A DNA stretch of 64,000 nucleotides from Cryptomeria japonica. Lineage: Eukaryota > Streptophyta > Pinopsida > Cupressales > Cupressaceae. How positions within the stretch are numbered: position 1 is the first letter of the stretch; each line of letters starts with the position of its first letter. Location of the stretch: contig NC_081407.1 of assembly GCF_030272615.1 (NCBI RefSeq), positions 149,851,744 through 149,915,743 of the forward strand, written 5' to 3'. Shown here in pieces: positions 23,303 through 35,965 of this stretch. Position numbers and translations under genes: made by a program. The notes under the pieces are model-generated. The model saw only the letters and a program-made list of their open reading frames with translations. It was not told the origin of the DNA and did no database searches.

Positions 23303-24095
23303 CTCTGAAAACGGGTAAACTTGAACTTCAAAGAAATATTTGAAGGTCATGCACTAAAAACTAGGAGTTGAGAAAAGAATAAGAATTGTAGTGCTCTGAA
23401 TCTAGTTTCTAAACTACTAAATTTTTTTAAAATTGGATAAGATTAAGAGGGTCAAACCTTTCACGCAGAAAAAATTGTTCCTGATTTTTTCAGAAAAATA
23501 TTACATAGCTATTTTCATGCGTTGCTCAAAGTATATAGTTAGATTTACTAGTTTGCAAAACCCTTTGGTAGGATGATAGGTAGGGGTGAGATCTAGAAGT
23601 TGTGTATTTTTTTGTAATTTTCTGTTGAGTATTTTTGTTTTTTAATGATTTTTTGAAGTGACCGCATCCTAAAAAATTTGGTACATGTTCATGCACTAGG
23701 CATAACTTGCATCAAAATAATTGAAAATGAAAACTTATTTTTTTAAAAGTGTATAGAATCTAGTGTAGAACAATAATATGTAATTTATTTTGAATTTGGT
23801 CAAGTATATCAAAAGTTATAAAAAAAATGGTAGACATATGTCTATGAGGATTGTCAAGGCATTGGTAAAGAAAATTAAAGTTTACTATGCCTATGTTGTC
23901 CAAAAAATAGAAAACAATATATGGTCAGAAAACTGAGAAGATGTGTGAGATTATGGTGGTAATTTTAGAGATACCCACTTGATCATTTATAAACCTGATA
24001 ATGACAAAGTCAAGAAATCATTTTGGAAGATGGAAAAATGTGTAAAGGGACAAAAATGGGGGGAAAATGGGCTTGCAAGCCTTAGGGTTGTTTTC
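23303..24095 (+). repeat. E2 conserved long end (A end)
   Basis: Homologous to 17108-17905 of E1 along its length, and to E3 reversed: GTAGTGCTCTGAATCTAGTT corresponds to GTAGTGCTCGATGTCTACTT in E3. Non-coding. Confidence 0.7.
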
Positions 24096-24099
24096 CAAC

Positions 24100-24335
24100 C
24101 CTCTTACCAAGCCAAAACCCGCACGGGTCTTAAAAAACAAAAAATACTATTCACAATTCTTCATAACCTGCATGGGTTTTGAAAAACAAAAAGTACTATT
24201 CATAGTTCTTCATAACCCGCACGAGTTTTGAAAACCAAAAAGTACTATTCATAGTTCTACATAACCCGTACGGGTTATGTAGAACTAAAACTATTATTTT
24301 GTGTTTCACAAAACCGTACGGGTTATGAAGATATA
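24100..24335 (+). repeat. E2 left array of CCCGTACGGG palindromes
   Basis: Five units about 49 bp apart, each with AACCCGYACGGGTTWTG or a variant and an AACAAAAAGTACTATTCATA linker. The core palindrome is exact in the fourth unit. Confidence 0.8.
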
Positions 24336-24357
24336 ATAATGTATGCTTGTAAACTTA

Positions 24358-24470
24358 GCATTTACTACACATATGTACATACATACATATATAAAATGTG
24401 TTTATGTATGTATATATGCATATCTATAGTTATATATATTATATAGATATATCTATATATGTTTGTATAC
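24358..24470. repeat. E2 TA/ATAC-rich stretch
   Basis: Low-complexity TATATA and CATACATA runs between the palindrome array and the CT tract, the same order as in E1. Confidence 0.75.
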
Positions 24471-24471
24471 A

Positions 24472-24684
24472 TGCATGCCTCTCTTATTTTCCTCTCTCTC
24501 ATCTTCCTTCCCCATCACTGTATTGTCTATCCTAAGCCCTAATTATCCTCCTTGAGTTCTATCTCATCTCTCTCTCCCCCTCACACTTCTCTCTCTATCG
24601 AGTCTCTCACCCTTTTCTCCTTCTCGTTCTCTCTCTAGCTCATGTCTCACCCTCTCATCCTTCTCCTCTCTCTCCCTAACCCAT

Positions 24685-24725
<41 letters not shown>

Positions 24726-25063
24726 ATCTCTCTCTCATCTCTCTCTCTCTCTCTCTCCTCTCGTTATCCTATCCTATTCTCACCCTCTCCCCCTTCTCTC
24801 TCTTTCTATCCCCCTCCCTCTCCTTCTCCCACCTCTCCCTCCCCCTCTCCATATCTCTCTCTCTCTCTCTCATCTCTCTCATCTCTCTCTCTCTCTCTCT
24901 CTCTCTCCTCTCTCCTTCTCTCCTCTCTCTCTCTCTCTCTCCTTCCTTCTCTCTCTCTCTCTCTCCTTTTCCAAATCTCCCTTCTCTCTCCCCTCTCTCC
25001 CCTTTGCTTTTCCAAATCTCCCTCACTCTCTCCCTCTCCCTCCATACCCCTCTCCTTATCCTA

Positions 25064-25117
<54 letters not shown>

Positions 25118-25464
25118 CCTTTTCCAATGCCCCTCCTCCCCTCTCCTTATCCTAATCTCTCTCTCTCTCTCTCCCCCTCTCTCTCTCTCTCTCTATGTAT
25201 ATATATATATATCCTATTCTCCTCATCTCTTCCCTCCCTCTCCCTCTCTCCCAATCTCCTCTCTCTCCCCCTCTCTCCCTCCCCCTCTTCATATCCTATT
25301 CTCTCCTCTCTTCCTATCTCCTATTATCTCTCTTACCCCCTCAACCCTACTCTCTCTATCTCTCTCCCTGTCTCTCTCCAAATCTCTCTCTCTCTCCCCC
25401 TCTTCTTTCTTTGAATCTCCCTCTCTCTCCCTCTCTCTCCCTCTCCCTCCATACCCCTCTCCTT

Positions 25465-25525
<61 letters not shown>

Positions 25526-25705
25526 CTTATTCTCCCCATCTCCGCCCCTCCCTCTCCCTCTCTCCCAATCTCCTCTCCCTCCCCCTCTTCGTATCCTATT
25601 CTCTCCCTCTCTTCTTATCTCCTATTATCTCTCTTACCCCCCTCAACCCCTACTCTCTTTGTCTCTCTCCAAATCTCTCTCTCTCTCCCCCTCTATTTTT
25701 TTGAA

Positions 25706-25785
<80 letters not shown>

Positions 25786-25804
25786 TTTCCCAATCTCCCT
25801 CTCT
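24472..25804. repeat. E2 CT-rich tract, left of the gap
   Basis: (CT)n with CCTCTCC interruptions and two (TA)n islands (25199-25211, 25499-25525). A longer repeat of about 300 bp is visible: 25199-25400 resembles 25499-25700. The 588-aa frame crossing the gap is repeat translation. Confidence 0.9.
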
Positions 25805-26304
25805 NNNNNNNNNNNNNNNNNNNNNNNNNNNNNNNNNNNNNNNNNNNNNNNNNNNNNNNNNNNNNNNNNNNNNNNNNNNNNNNNNNNNNNNNNNNNNNNN
25901 NNNNNNNNNNNNNNNNNNNNNNNNNNNNNNNNNNNNNNNNNNNNNNNNNNNNNNNNNNNNNNNNNNNNNNNNNNNNNNNNNNNNNNNNNNNNNNNNNNNN
26001 NNNNNNNNNNNNNNNNNNNNNNNNNNNNNNNNNNNNNNNNNNNNNNNNNNNNNNNNNNNNNNNNNNNNNNNNNNNNNNNNNNNNNNNNNNNNNNNNNNNN
26101 NNNNNNNNNNNNNNNNNNNNNNNNNNNNNNNNNNNNNNNNNNNNNNNNNNNNNNNNNNNNNNNNNNNNNNNNNNNNNNNNNNNNNNNNNNNNNNNNNNNN
26201 NNNNNNNNNNNNNNNNNNNNNNNNNNNNNNNNNNNNNNNNNNNNNNNNNNNNNNNNNNNNNNNNNNNNNNNNNNNNNNNNNNNNNNNNNNNNNNNNNNNN
26301 NNNN
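25805..26304. other. Assembly gap, 500 N
   Basis: Exactly 500 N, which suggests a placeholder rather than a measured size. In E1 and E3 the equivalent position holds the central satellite. Confidence 0.97.
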
Positions 26305-26552
<248 letters not shown>

Positions 26553-26581
26553 ATCTCCCCACTTCCCTTCCTATTTGGTTC

Positions 26582-26870
26582 CTAGTTTTATATAACCCGT
26601 ACAGGTTATGCAGAACTAAGACAAAAAGTTTTGCATTACCCATAGGTTTCTAAAAAGTATAATATTCCTCAAAACCCGTACATTTTTTATTATAAAATAT
26701 AATGTTCCTCAAAACCAGTATGAGTTTTGAGGAACTTTTGTTTTTTTACTATAAAATATAATGTTCTCAAAACTCGTACAGGTTTGAGGAACTTTTGATT
26801 TTTTATTATAAAATATATTGCTCCTCAAAACCGTACGGGTTTTGAGGAACTTTTTGTTTTTTAATTGTTT
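26582..26870 (+). repeat. E2 right array of CCGTACGGG palindromes
   Basis: Units of AAAACC(C)GTACGGGTTTTG type in various states of decay, separated by TTTTTTATTATAAAATATAAT links. The last unit near 26828 (ACCGTACGGGTTTTGAGG) is the best preserved. It mirrors 24100-24335. Confidence 0.78.
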
Positions 26871-26946
26871 TGGCTAGGCTTGGTATTCTTGCACATATTT
26901 GAATTTCCAGAACATGCATGGGTTATGAAAATTTTCAATTTTTTTT

Positions 26947-26990
26947 TGCATGTGGCCACTTTTTTGTTCACCATCTTGGTGCACTTACCC
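26947..26990 (-). repeat. E2 right terminal inverted repeat
   Basis: Reverse complement of the E2 left end except for the ten-base block found only on the left. Followed by the TGTT target duplication. Confidence 0.85.
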
Positions 26991-26994
26991 TGTT

Positions 26995-27765
26995 TTCCAA
27001 GTTTATTATAGTATATTATAAAATTTTAGTGTGTAATGTTTAAAATTAAATTTATATATTTATATTTTATAAGTAGCAATTCATAGAAATTCATTCTTAT
27101 CTCTTATGAACATAATAATCTATTTAAGACTTTAAATCTAAATAATACTTTAAAAAATGCATGTTTAAATAGTTTAAATTTTGAAATTGCTTCTTCAAGA
27201 AGTAATCTAGGTGGCCAATGAGATAGGTAGAGTTAGATGGTTTAGTGTTTGTTTTGTCCACTTCCTTTTTCTATTAAGAAATCATGTGAACTAGGTTAGA
27301 AGAAGATAAGTTTGGAGATGAATTCTATGATTTTTCTCTTCTAAAAAATAGGACGTTTCAAGAGTGTTCATAGAGTTTGGCTTCTTATATTCAACAATTA
27401 TTTATCTTTCTCAAAATTTTGAATTTATTTATTTCTTCTAAAGAATGAAATATTGTTGGAGAATATTGGACAAATGAACTTTGAATGCTAATTACACTTG
27501 AAAGGTCATAAAATGAGCGTCCCTATCCTCTACTCAATTTTCATAATTTATTTAGACCATTTGAAATGAATTGGTTCGATCAATTTTGTTTGTTTTTTTC
27601 TCTATATTATATTTTATTAATTTTATTTATTTATTTTGATTCATGAAGGTAGCAAATTTATGGTAAAATTAATTAAATTTTAATTATTTACACTTCAATA
27701 ACAACTATTACAATGGAAAAATCTATATATATTTTTTATAATACCTTAATATATATGCATATATA
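26995..27765. repeat. Dispersed repeat R, copy C (most complete)
   Basis: Contains in one piece the sections seen separately in copies A and B: CATGAACATAATAATCTATT-like, TCCACTTCCTTTTTCTATT, AAGTTTGGAGATGAATTCTA, GAAAGGTCATAAAATGAGCG, and TTAAATTTTAATTATTT. No ORF. About 0.75 kb; the ends are not defined. Confidence 0.6.
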
Positions 27766-27831
27766 GGCTCGTTAATGGGGAGTATAGGTTTGATCCTTCT
27801 AAGAAGCGATTTTTTTTTTTCAATATGGCAG

Positions 27832-28250
27832 ATACTAGAAGTAGGTTGAATTAAAATTAATTATGATGGGGGTCCAAATGGTAATCCAAGGCCCTCAAGA
27901 GTAATTTGTATTGCAAGAGATAAAATTGGGTACATATTGTCAATTGGAGTACAAAAATTGGCAGAAGGAACTAAGAACGAAGTAGAAGCTCAAGTTGTGC
28001 TTCTTGCAATCAATCTAGTTGATGGACTTTTAGTTTCTAAACTTCATTTGGAAGGCAATTCATAGGTAGTGGTTGAAGCAATCTCAAAGGGAGAAGCCCA
28101 AAGTTGATAATTGAAAAAGTTCATTAATATAATAGTTCAAAAATTAATCTTTTTCCAATAAATCAAAATTTCTCACATTGAAAGGGAGGGAAATTGTGAG
28201 GCAAACATTGTTTGAAATTGGGGTTGTCCATTTGATGAAGAGTAAAGGGT
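27832..28250 (+). pseudogene. LINE RNase H remnant
   Basis: One frame reads IKINYDGGPNGNPRPSRV, then a helix with EVEAQVVLLA, then LHLEGNS-stop-VVVEAI and HIEREGNCEANIV. This is the D-E-D-D layout of the RNase H domain ending plant LINE ORF2. Stops occur at a Trp position (before IKINYDG) and a Gln position (after EGNS). No RT or zinc finger lies upstream, so it is a short 3' fragment. Confidence 0.7.
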
Positions 28251-29400
28251 GGAGTGGCAGGATGATCTACATGACACTCAACTGGAATAGGAAGTTGATG
28301 TGGGCAGAAGGATGGGACAATTAGATGAATGAATATTTATTGTGTGTAAAGAATATTGATTGAGGATATTTGCATTCACAAGGTTGTCATATGATGAGGA
28401 CTATCATGATGAATTGTAGTGATTCGGTACATCATGAAACTTGATTGAATTATTGGTGATGTGCACACCTCAATGCTTATTGATGGTTGAAGTGTGTGAG
28501 CCATTACAACAAGTTGAGCTGGGATGGCATGACATTTTTTGTGGTGCACATTGGTATGAGTTAAGAAGGGAATGTTTTCATTTATTTCCTTTGTTTGAAG
28601 CTATTTTTAGTGCAAGTGGCAAAGGGATTTTCTAGTTATAGATATAATTTCAATGGAGGCAATTTTTTTTCCTCATAACAACCAAACAGTAGTTGGCATT
28701 CATGGGGGAAATGTCTAAGGAGAAGATGCACAATGTCTTTAAAATTGAGGATCCAATTTTTTTGCAAATGGTGGATGTGATCTTGGGGAAAGAGTATATG
28801 GAGTTAGAGTTTAGATACAAAACAAATGTATATTTGATCTCAATTTTTTTTGCATGTGGGGTTTGGAACTTGGAACAAAGGAAGACATTAAATGGGTGAT
28901 GAGAGAGTGCATGAAGGAGGAGTGGAAGTATCAGTTGAACACTTTCATGGTCATATCTAGGTCAGGAGGAGGGTTTGCATCAACATGTGGAGAATGGTTA
29001 CATTCTATAGAATTCATCCCACCTTTGAGGCCATTCATCATATGGGTCCATCGGACATGGATAGAGAAGCATGCTGGGAGGAAGCACAAGCTCAGTGGGA
29101 TTATATTAAATACTATTTATAGAGTAGGGAGCAGATGTTGCAAGTCTTGGGACCCAAGAATTCCATGAAAGAAAAAAAAAGACCATCTTCAAAAATGAAG
29201 ACTTTTGGCTCAATCATAGGAAGCCAATGGACCAATACATAGATTAGTAAAAATTTTGAATTTGATACTTGTGAGTCATTATGGTTTGTATTAATTGTAG
29301 GAAGGATGTTTTTTTTTTACTATGTTCATGTTAGTTGGGTTTGGCCTTGGATGTAGGTGGAAGACTGGTTTGACGAATAGTCATTTTGGTTTATGTTGGT
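28251..29400 (+). other. Unassigned region with three short frames
   Basis: Frames 28441-28635 (64 aa), 28693-28899 (68 aa) and 28854-29168 (104 aa) overlap or adjoin on the plus strand. The last contains RPFIIWVHRTWIEKHAGRKH. Base composition here is less AT-rich than nearby DNA and the frames could be pieces of one decayed ORF, but I do not recognise a family. Confidence 0.3.
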
Positions 29401-30520
29401 TCCAATGGTAAGCACAACCAAGAATAAAATATATGTTATGAACAAAAACACAAATTTATAAAACCAAACTACTAGACTATGCACTTAAATACTCCACAAA
29501 TAACCACTTACAAACTGCTAGAAAAAAATAGTAGAAAATAAAAGCATTAAGCACCAATACAACCTCTAGATGATTTTTCCCTTAGAGACTCTCCAAACCA
29601 CTTCTTTTGAGCCTCAATCCCCTTGTTTTATTAGCCTTGTAGATACCTCTTCATCAATTTATCATTCTTTGAAGACATACATCATCAGCTAGTTACAATG
29701 AGTAAGAGAGAATGCCCTGAATGCGAAATCACCTCCAAATATATCGAAGGGAAACCCCTCATGATAGCCTCTTGAAAAATAAGTGAAAATATCATAAATT
29801 TTCCTTCAAAAGAGTCTCTCATTATGGCCATTGATTTTACAACTATTTAGTTGTCCTAAAAGCCCCCTCCATTTGTAACCATCATTTCCTGTTTGAGACT
29901 TCTTGCTACATGAATCCAAAGGACACACATGCCAACATCCCAAGAGGCCAAATTTAATATTAATTAATTATATTTTTTAATACTCCCTCTCAATATAGGC
30001 CTCATAAATAATTCCCATTTAATCATCTTTTTTACTATTGGCTAAAAACAAACTATATTTCCCACTATGACAATCTATCATAAAATCTAACAATAATGCC
30101 TTCTGAGTTGGCTCCATTAAAATAAATTTAATATTTATTTTTCCTAATGACGTAAATTGGAATAAGAAATTATAAAGATTTAAAAAAACCTCTCAATGTA
30201 TCCAATCATAGTCAACTTACTATTTTTAGCCAATGGGACTTACTATATTTAGAAAGTGTTATTTTTTAGTTCATCGACATGACACTATATTGTCAACCCT
30301 AAATTCTATACCCTATATCATCAATCACAAATCATATAGCCTAGTAAATAAACCCTATGGCCTATATGCTAAACCCTAAAACCCAACATTAATAATTTAA
30401 CATTAAAACTTAAAAAATTAAATTTAATCCCTCAACACTCAACTCTCCATCATAAACCATCAACCATAAACCAATAAAATATAGTCCCTACACCCTAAAA
30501 TATAAGTAGAGACAAGGGTG
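29401..30520. other. No gene recognised
   Basis: AT-rich DNA. Near 30260-30500 there are scattered CCCTAAA-like words (for example TAAACCCTAAAACCC at 30369-30383), too irregular to call telomeric repeat. Confidence 0.4.
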
Positions 30521-30529
30521 GGTGGTGCA

Positions 30530-31336
30530 GTAATGGTAGGAGTAAGTTCTCAAGGAGAATAGTTTGGACCATGCATCAAATGAAACACAACACAAACAAT
30601 TCAAAGTGATGGAGGCAATGCAGAACCATAATTATATTATTTCAAGATTTTAAGTACATTTGGTCGGCAACATGCAGGACTATAATATCTGGCACCCAAG
30701 CCTGATTACAAATATGCTCAAAAATAGTATCCGGGCTCAAGAAAGGATGTGAACCAACTCTGGATCCCCTAACTTTATCTTACTTTCCCAAAACTTATGT
30801 TTATCTACTTAATTACATTTATTTATATGATATCGTATCTCAAGGATGATCCGTGTTGGGCCAAGATGAAAAACAATACCAGTGAAGAAGATGTAACATG
30901 TAAAACAATTAGGTTGGCCTCCACCAAATGAATCCCTCTGGAAACAACATATAATGTTGTGCAGACCCAGGAGAAGGTCAGCCACAAGCCAAGGAACGTT
31001 GGAAGCAATGAAATTAGGCTCTGCAAGCTATGGGAAAGATCTGCAAGATACTCCAATAGAAAAATAGGTCTAGATAGTTTGGTGCTTTGAGCTAGAAAAC
31101 TATCCCAGATTTCAGGAGTGATAAATTCCCAGAAAAGAATCCAAACGTCTCGTGAACCAAGGATAAGGTAAATAAACATGTCTACAAACAAAATACAACT
31201 CCACAATATCCAATGTGCAAATGCAAAGAAATGAAGAAAGAAATTCTGAAACTATAAAACAAAAAGCAAAACGAAAAGAAAATGTTTTTAGTTGATGCAA
31301 GATTTTCAAGAACCAGGGATGCTCCTACATTAGACA
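30530..31336 (-). repeat. Probable 3' LTR of the chromovirus
   Basis: It lies downstream of the chromodomain. On the minus strand a possible LTR start is TGTCTAATG at 31336, and there is a TATAAATA-like box near 30825. The boundaries are weak because no partner LTR is present to define them. Confidence 0.4.
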
Positions 31337-31399
31337 CCCGGGTTTGATGAAAAGTGAGTCCCTCACTTTGCAGGGGTCGGAGGAAAACTAAGACTGTCT

Positions 31400-34290
31400 A
31401 CCTAACTTGAGAAATCCATGATGAGTCTTCAACTAGTTTGCCCTTCCATTTAACAAGATATTCCTTGTATTGTTTGCCTCGGGTGTTGTGTGCAATTCTA
31501 CTATCCCAAATGTCTTCAATTTGGTTCGGTACGTTCTGGGGTATCTTCTTCTCCAAGTCTTCTTCACTATCTTCACTAAATTATGCCTCATGATGCTAAT
31601 GTAGGTCTGCAATGTTGAATATAGGTGAAAAAACCTAAGTATCTAGTAACTCCACTTCATAATGCATTTTTGGAACCAAATTTCTTCAAGGAAGCAGTAT
31701 GGAGGAACCAATATGCCCGGTTTAGTATTCCAATTATTTTCTTACAAGGTCCAAATTTCCTCATCTTCAACTTATTATAGGTTCCAACTCAAAATCTTTA
31801 TTTTCTCAAATACACCATCACTTCATCTCCAGCTTCAAATTTCTTGTGTCTCCTCTTTTCATTTGCTTCCTCCTTATACCTTTTGTTGATGTCCTCCAAA
31901 TGTTGCTTAATATGAGTATGCACTTTCTTCATATGTTCTGCAAATTATTTTTCTTATGCACTCTTTTTATCTTCATTACTAATGTCTCTCAACTCTTATA
32001 TGCTCCGAGGGTGTATTCTGGTAACAATCTCAAAGGGTGTTCTTCTAGTACTCCTATTCACTAAATTGTTGTAGGAAAACTTTACTTGGGAAAGGCTCAA
32101 GTCCCAACTTCTGTTTTTCTCTCCAACTAAACATCTCAATAAATTTCCCAAACTCCTATTTACTAATTTTGTTTGTCCATCAGTTTGTTGGTGAAAACTA
32201 GAATTGAAATTCAAATTTGTCTTCATATTCTTCCAAAGTGTCCTCCAAAAATATCCAACAAACTTAGTGTCTCTATCAGAAACTATGCTCTTAGGTAATC
32301 CATGTAGTCTCACCACCTCTTTGAAAAATAGGTCAGCTATATGCATGACATCTGTTGTCTTCTTATAGGGTATGAAATGTGTCATTTTTGAGAATCTATC
32401 CACCACCACAAAAATAGAAACATTTCCTCTATGTGTCTTAAGCAATCTAAGTACAAAATCCATGCTCATGTCTTCCTAAGGTCTCTCTGGAACTGTCAAA
32501 GGCTTATACAATCCAATATTTAGACTTCTACCTTTTTCAAGTTGACAAATTCTATAGCTCTACACACATCCTTATGAATCTGAGGCCAAAATTAGTTCTC
32601 ACTAACCAAGGCTACTGTCTTATCAACACCAAAGTGTCTGGCTAATCCTCCACCATGCTGCTCTTTTATCAAATTCTCCCTCATAGAGCTCCTGGGTATA
32701 CACAACCTAGTTCCTCTTAACAACATTTCATCTTGTAAGAAGTAGTCTAGCCACTTGCTCTTGTCCACCATAATCGATTCTTTACAATATTTCCAAGATT
32801 CTACAAAATCCAGGTCATCCTGATACAAATTCATTAATTCCTCAAAACCCAATACCTCCACTCTCATCTTTGTCAGCAAGTTCCTCGTTTTACTCAAGGC
32901 ATTGACAACTTTATTTCTTTCCACTTCTATGCTTCAAAACAAAAGTATAGCTCTCCAAGAATTCCACCCATCTCATGTGTCTTTGATTCATCTTACCTTG
33001 ACTGTTCAAGTACTGCAAAGCTTGATGATCAGTATACAACACAAACTCCTTAGGAAACACATAATGTCTCCACTTCTTCAATGCTTGAATTAAGGCATAA
33101 AACTCTTGTTCATACACTGAATATCTCCTTCTGGAATCATTCTATTTTTCACTGAAATATGCTACCGGTCTTCCTTTATAACTTAACACTACTCTAATTG
33201 CATTCCCACTTGCATCACAATCTACTGGAAGTACTTTTCTAAAATCTGGTAAAGCCAACATAGGTTGCTTTGTCACCTTTTGTTTCAACAATTCAAAACT
33301 CTTATTTTCTCCAGATGTCCACTTAAAATCCTTCCTATCTCCTCTCATTGCTTTTGTCATAAGACTACAAATTGGACTAAAATTTCTAATGAATTTCTAG
33401 TAGAAACTAGCCAATCCATGAGATGATCTTACCTCACCAATGCTTTTTGGTGTAGTCCATTCAACAATAGCTCCTACCTTAAGGTCCATTTTAATCTATC
33501 CACAAATATCACAAATCCCAAATAGACTAACTCTCCCTTCATGAAACTGCACTTCTTGATGTTTATCAACAATTTCTCTTCTCTCAACCTCTGCAATACT
33601 TGTCTCAAATGCAACACATGTTCTTCCTTTTTCTTACTGAAAATAAAGATGTCATCTAAGTACACAATAACAAACTTACCCAAGAATTTCTTCAATACCT
33701 CATTCATCAACCTCATGAAAGTAATCGGTGCATTAGTCAGTCCAAAAGGCATCACCAACCATTCATATAGTTCTTCATTTGTCTTGAATGTTGTCTTCCA
33801 CTCATCTCCTTCTCTGATTTTTATCTTATGGTATCCACTCTTCAATTCTATCTTTGTATAGTATCTGGCTCCACTTAAACAATCCATTACATGGCATCCA
33901 TCCTAGGCAAGGAAAATTTGTACTTCACTAAGATCTTGTTTATTGTTCCAGAGTCAATACACATCCTCCATTGTTCATTCTTCTTAGATGATAACACTGG
34001 TGGAACAGCACAAGGGCTCAAACTTTTTCTGATCAAACCTTTCTTCAATAACTCTTGAACTTGTCTATTCAACTCCTCATTCTCTGTTGGTGTCATCGGA
34101 TGTGTTACTTTGTTAGGAAAACTAGCTTTGGGAATTAGGTCCATGCAATGACTGATATTCCTCATAGGCGGTAATCCATCAGGTACATTATCTAAAACGA
34201 TGTCTCCATATTCTATTAGCAACTCTTTTATCTCTTTTGGTTCTTCTTCTTCAGGCTTTGGATCTTTAGGCTTTGTATGAAAGGCGGTAA
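31400..34290 (-). pseudogene. pol: Chromovirus pol: RT, RNase H, integrase, chromodomain
   Basis: RT runs from about 34222 to 33474: [43 protein letters not shown] and the catalytic YLDDIF. RNase H spans 33360-32911 (PVDCDASG, YTDHQALQYL). The integrase zinc finger and core span about 32700-31996 (HGGGLARHFG, then CQLEKGRS across a frameshift; MDFV, VDRFSKM, VSDRDTKF, FHQQTDGQT). The chromodomain lies at about 31560-31405: IEDIWDSRI followed by YKEYLVKWKGK and SSWIS. The first pol residues and everything upstream are missing. At least four frame changes and a TAG at 32478-32476, where Trp is usual (RP-stop-EDMSMDF), make it inactive. Confidence 0.88.
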
Positions 34291-34480
34291 ATTTAGAGGG
34301 AAAATGTGGTACTCTCTAGTACCCTATCTTTTTTTTCAGCCGCTGCAAATTGAGTTTCCCAAAATATATTGTGGCTCCTCCCACCCCTTTCCTATTCATT
34401 TAACATTTTTTATAGAATTTTCATTGGCTGCTATTTTCAAACAAAAGTAATCTTGTAATGGCTTGTATAAAAGATTATTA
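34282..34480 (+). repeat. LTR-like direct repeat, copy 1
   Basis: Shares with 35966-36160 the order GGCGGTA, CAGCC, CCCAAAATAT, GGTGGCT/TGTGGCT-CTCC, ATTCATTTAAC and TTGTATAAAAGATTAT, including a TATAAAAG box at 34466-34473. It could be the promoter portion of an old LTR. It directly abuts the truncated chromovirus. Confidence 0.45.
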
Positions 34481-35472
34481 AATGAAGAAATAATAAATTA
34501 ATGTTGAAGTGCACAAAATCCAATTGTTTAAGATATACAAAATAGGTCAAATTCAAATCATTAGTGATTGAACCTAAGTAGTATGGGATGAATTTATAAA
34601 AAATCACAACAAAGATATCTTGACATTTGTATTTTCTATGTTATATTTTTCATGACAATGTTTACAAACAAACAAATTAGGATAGATTGTTAGCCTACTA
34701 GGGTAAAGTTGTCCTATGTCAATACTTTCTATAAACCAACTTTACAATTCTTAGTCAATGATTGAAGACAAAATGCATAGACTTGTAGATGGCCTATATG
34801 ATTCTAATGCAAACTAAAATTTATTATTTGTTGGAAAATATAATTTCCCCTAGAGCTTTTTCTCTTTGTATTATTATATGGTTGTATGCAAATATGCAAA
34901 TTATATTCTTAAATGCTCTTTGAGTAAAATAATAATGCAATTAGATTGGGAGGAGTGTTATGATGAGCCATACCAACACTTGACATATAAAATGACCTAG
35001 AAGATGCACATGATACAATCCTTTAGATGCTCAGCTCGAGCTTCTTGGAATGCATGAGGATGAACTAATCACTAGATTCTAAAAGGGATGGCTCAAAGTA
35101 GGATATTTTGCAATATTGAAATCAGGTCAAACTAATCAAGGTTTGGTCTAGCCAATAGAACAAATTTACACATATAGTATAGACCTAAACAAGAAAAAGC
35201 TTCAAAAAAATGATTGATCTTCACCACTAGAAATAAAAATTATAATCCAATAATGAATACCAAATATCTCATATTAAAAATTGACATATATTTTTAATAT
35301 CTATAAAAAAAATTAAAAATCTTGATGCCATTACAATTTATGCTACTAATCCTACTAGTCTTGATCTACAAATTGAGATTTTTTGTAGTTTATTAGTCCA
35401 GCACAATGATTAATCTATATAAAAAAGTGCAAATATGTTTTAGTTGGTCCGCGTGTTGCAAAATTTACCTAC
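34481..35472. other. No feature recognised
   Basis: AT-rich, with many stops in every frame. Confidence 0.4.
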
Positions 35473-35911
35473 TAGGGGAAGGACCCAGTAGGTGTGCACC
35501 CTAATTTTGCGCTTCTCAAAATCCTATGTGGAAATTTCAAATCACTCCGATTTTTTTACAGAAACTTACTTGGCAAGTCCCCTGCTTATAACTAAGGTTT
35601 CAGGGCCACATCATCAAATATGATGCCACATTAGCATGCTTTTTTCCAAGGTGTCCAAAAAAGCCCCAAAAAAAGTGGGACCAATAGGTGTGCAAAAGGG
35701 CCCCAATACTTGTGCAGCTGATGTGGCATCACGTGATTGGTTACTTTTCACAACAATGGTATATTTCATTCAATTATTGGTACTTATCATACAACTATTG
35801 GTGCAATGTTATACAAATGTTGGACATTAAATCAGTAAGTATTGGGGTATTAAACCAAAAACTTCTATCACAAGAATTGGAACATGCTCAACTACTGTGT
35901 CCTTTCCCCTA
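35473..35911. mobile_element. MITE with about 24-bp inverted ends
   Basis: The left end reads TAGGGGAAGGACCCAGTAGG; the reverse complement of the right end reads TAGGGGAAAGGACACAGTAG. TAC precedes (35470-35472) and follows (35912-35914), a 3-bp target duplication. Internally a CAATAGGTGTGCA-like motif recurs in both orientations. No ORF. The size, ends and 3-bp duplication fit a small non-autonomous element (CACTA- or Harbinger-like); the terminal sequence matches neither consensus well. Confidence 0.65.
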
Positions 35912-35965
35912 TACCAATGCGAGTCCGACATCAGCCCTCAGGAAGGAGAAGAAAGAAGCATACAA

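Larger units (their letters stand above)
30530..34300 (-). mobile_element. 5'-truncated Ty3/gypsy chromovirus
   Basis: Read on the minus strand: RT, RNase H, integrase with zinc finger, chromodomain, then an LTR-like region. Integrase after RT/RNase H defines Ty3/gypsy, and the chromodomain at the end of pol defines chromoviruses. Gag and protease are absent: recognisable coding begins abruptly at about 34290. Pol is split by several frameshifts. No second LTR was found. Confidence 0.85.

Noticed and set aside
30369-30386. Interstitial telomere-like CCCTAAA words
   Set aside because: Too few and irregular; the region is simply rich in CCTA and AAA words.
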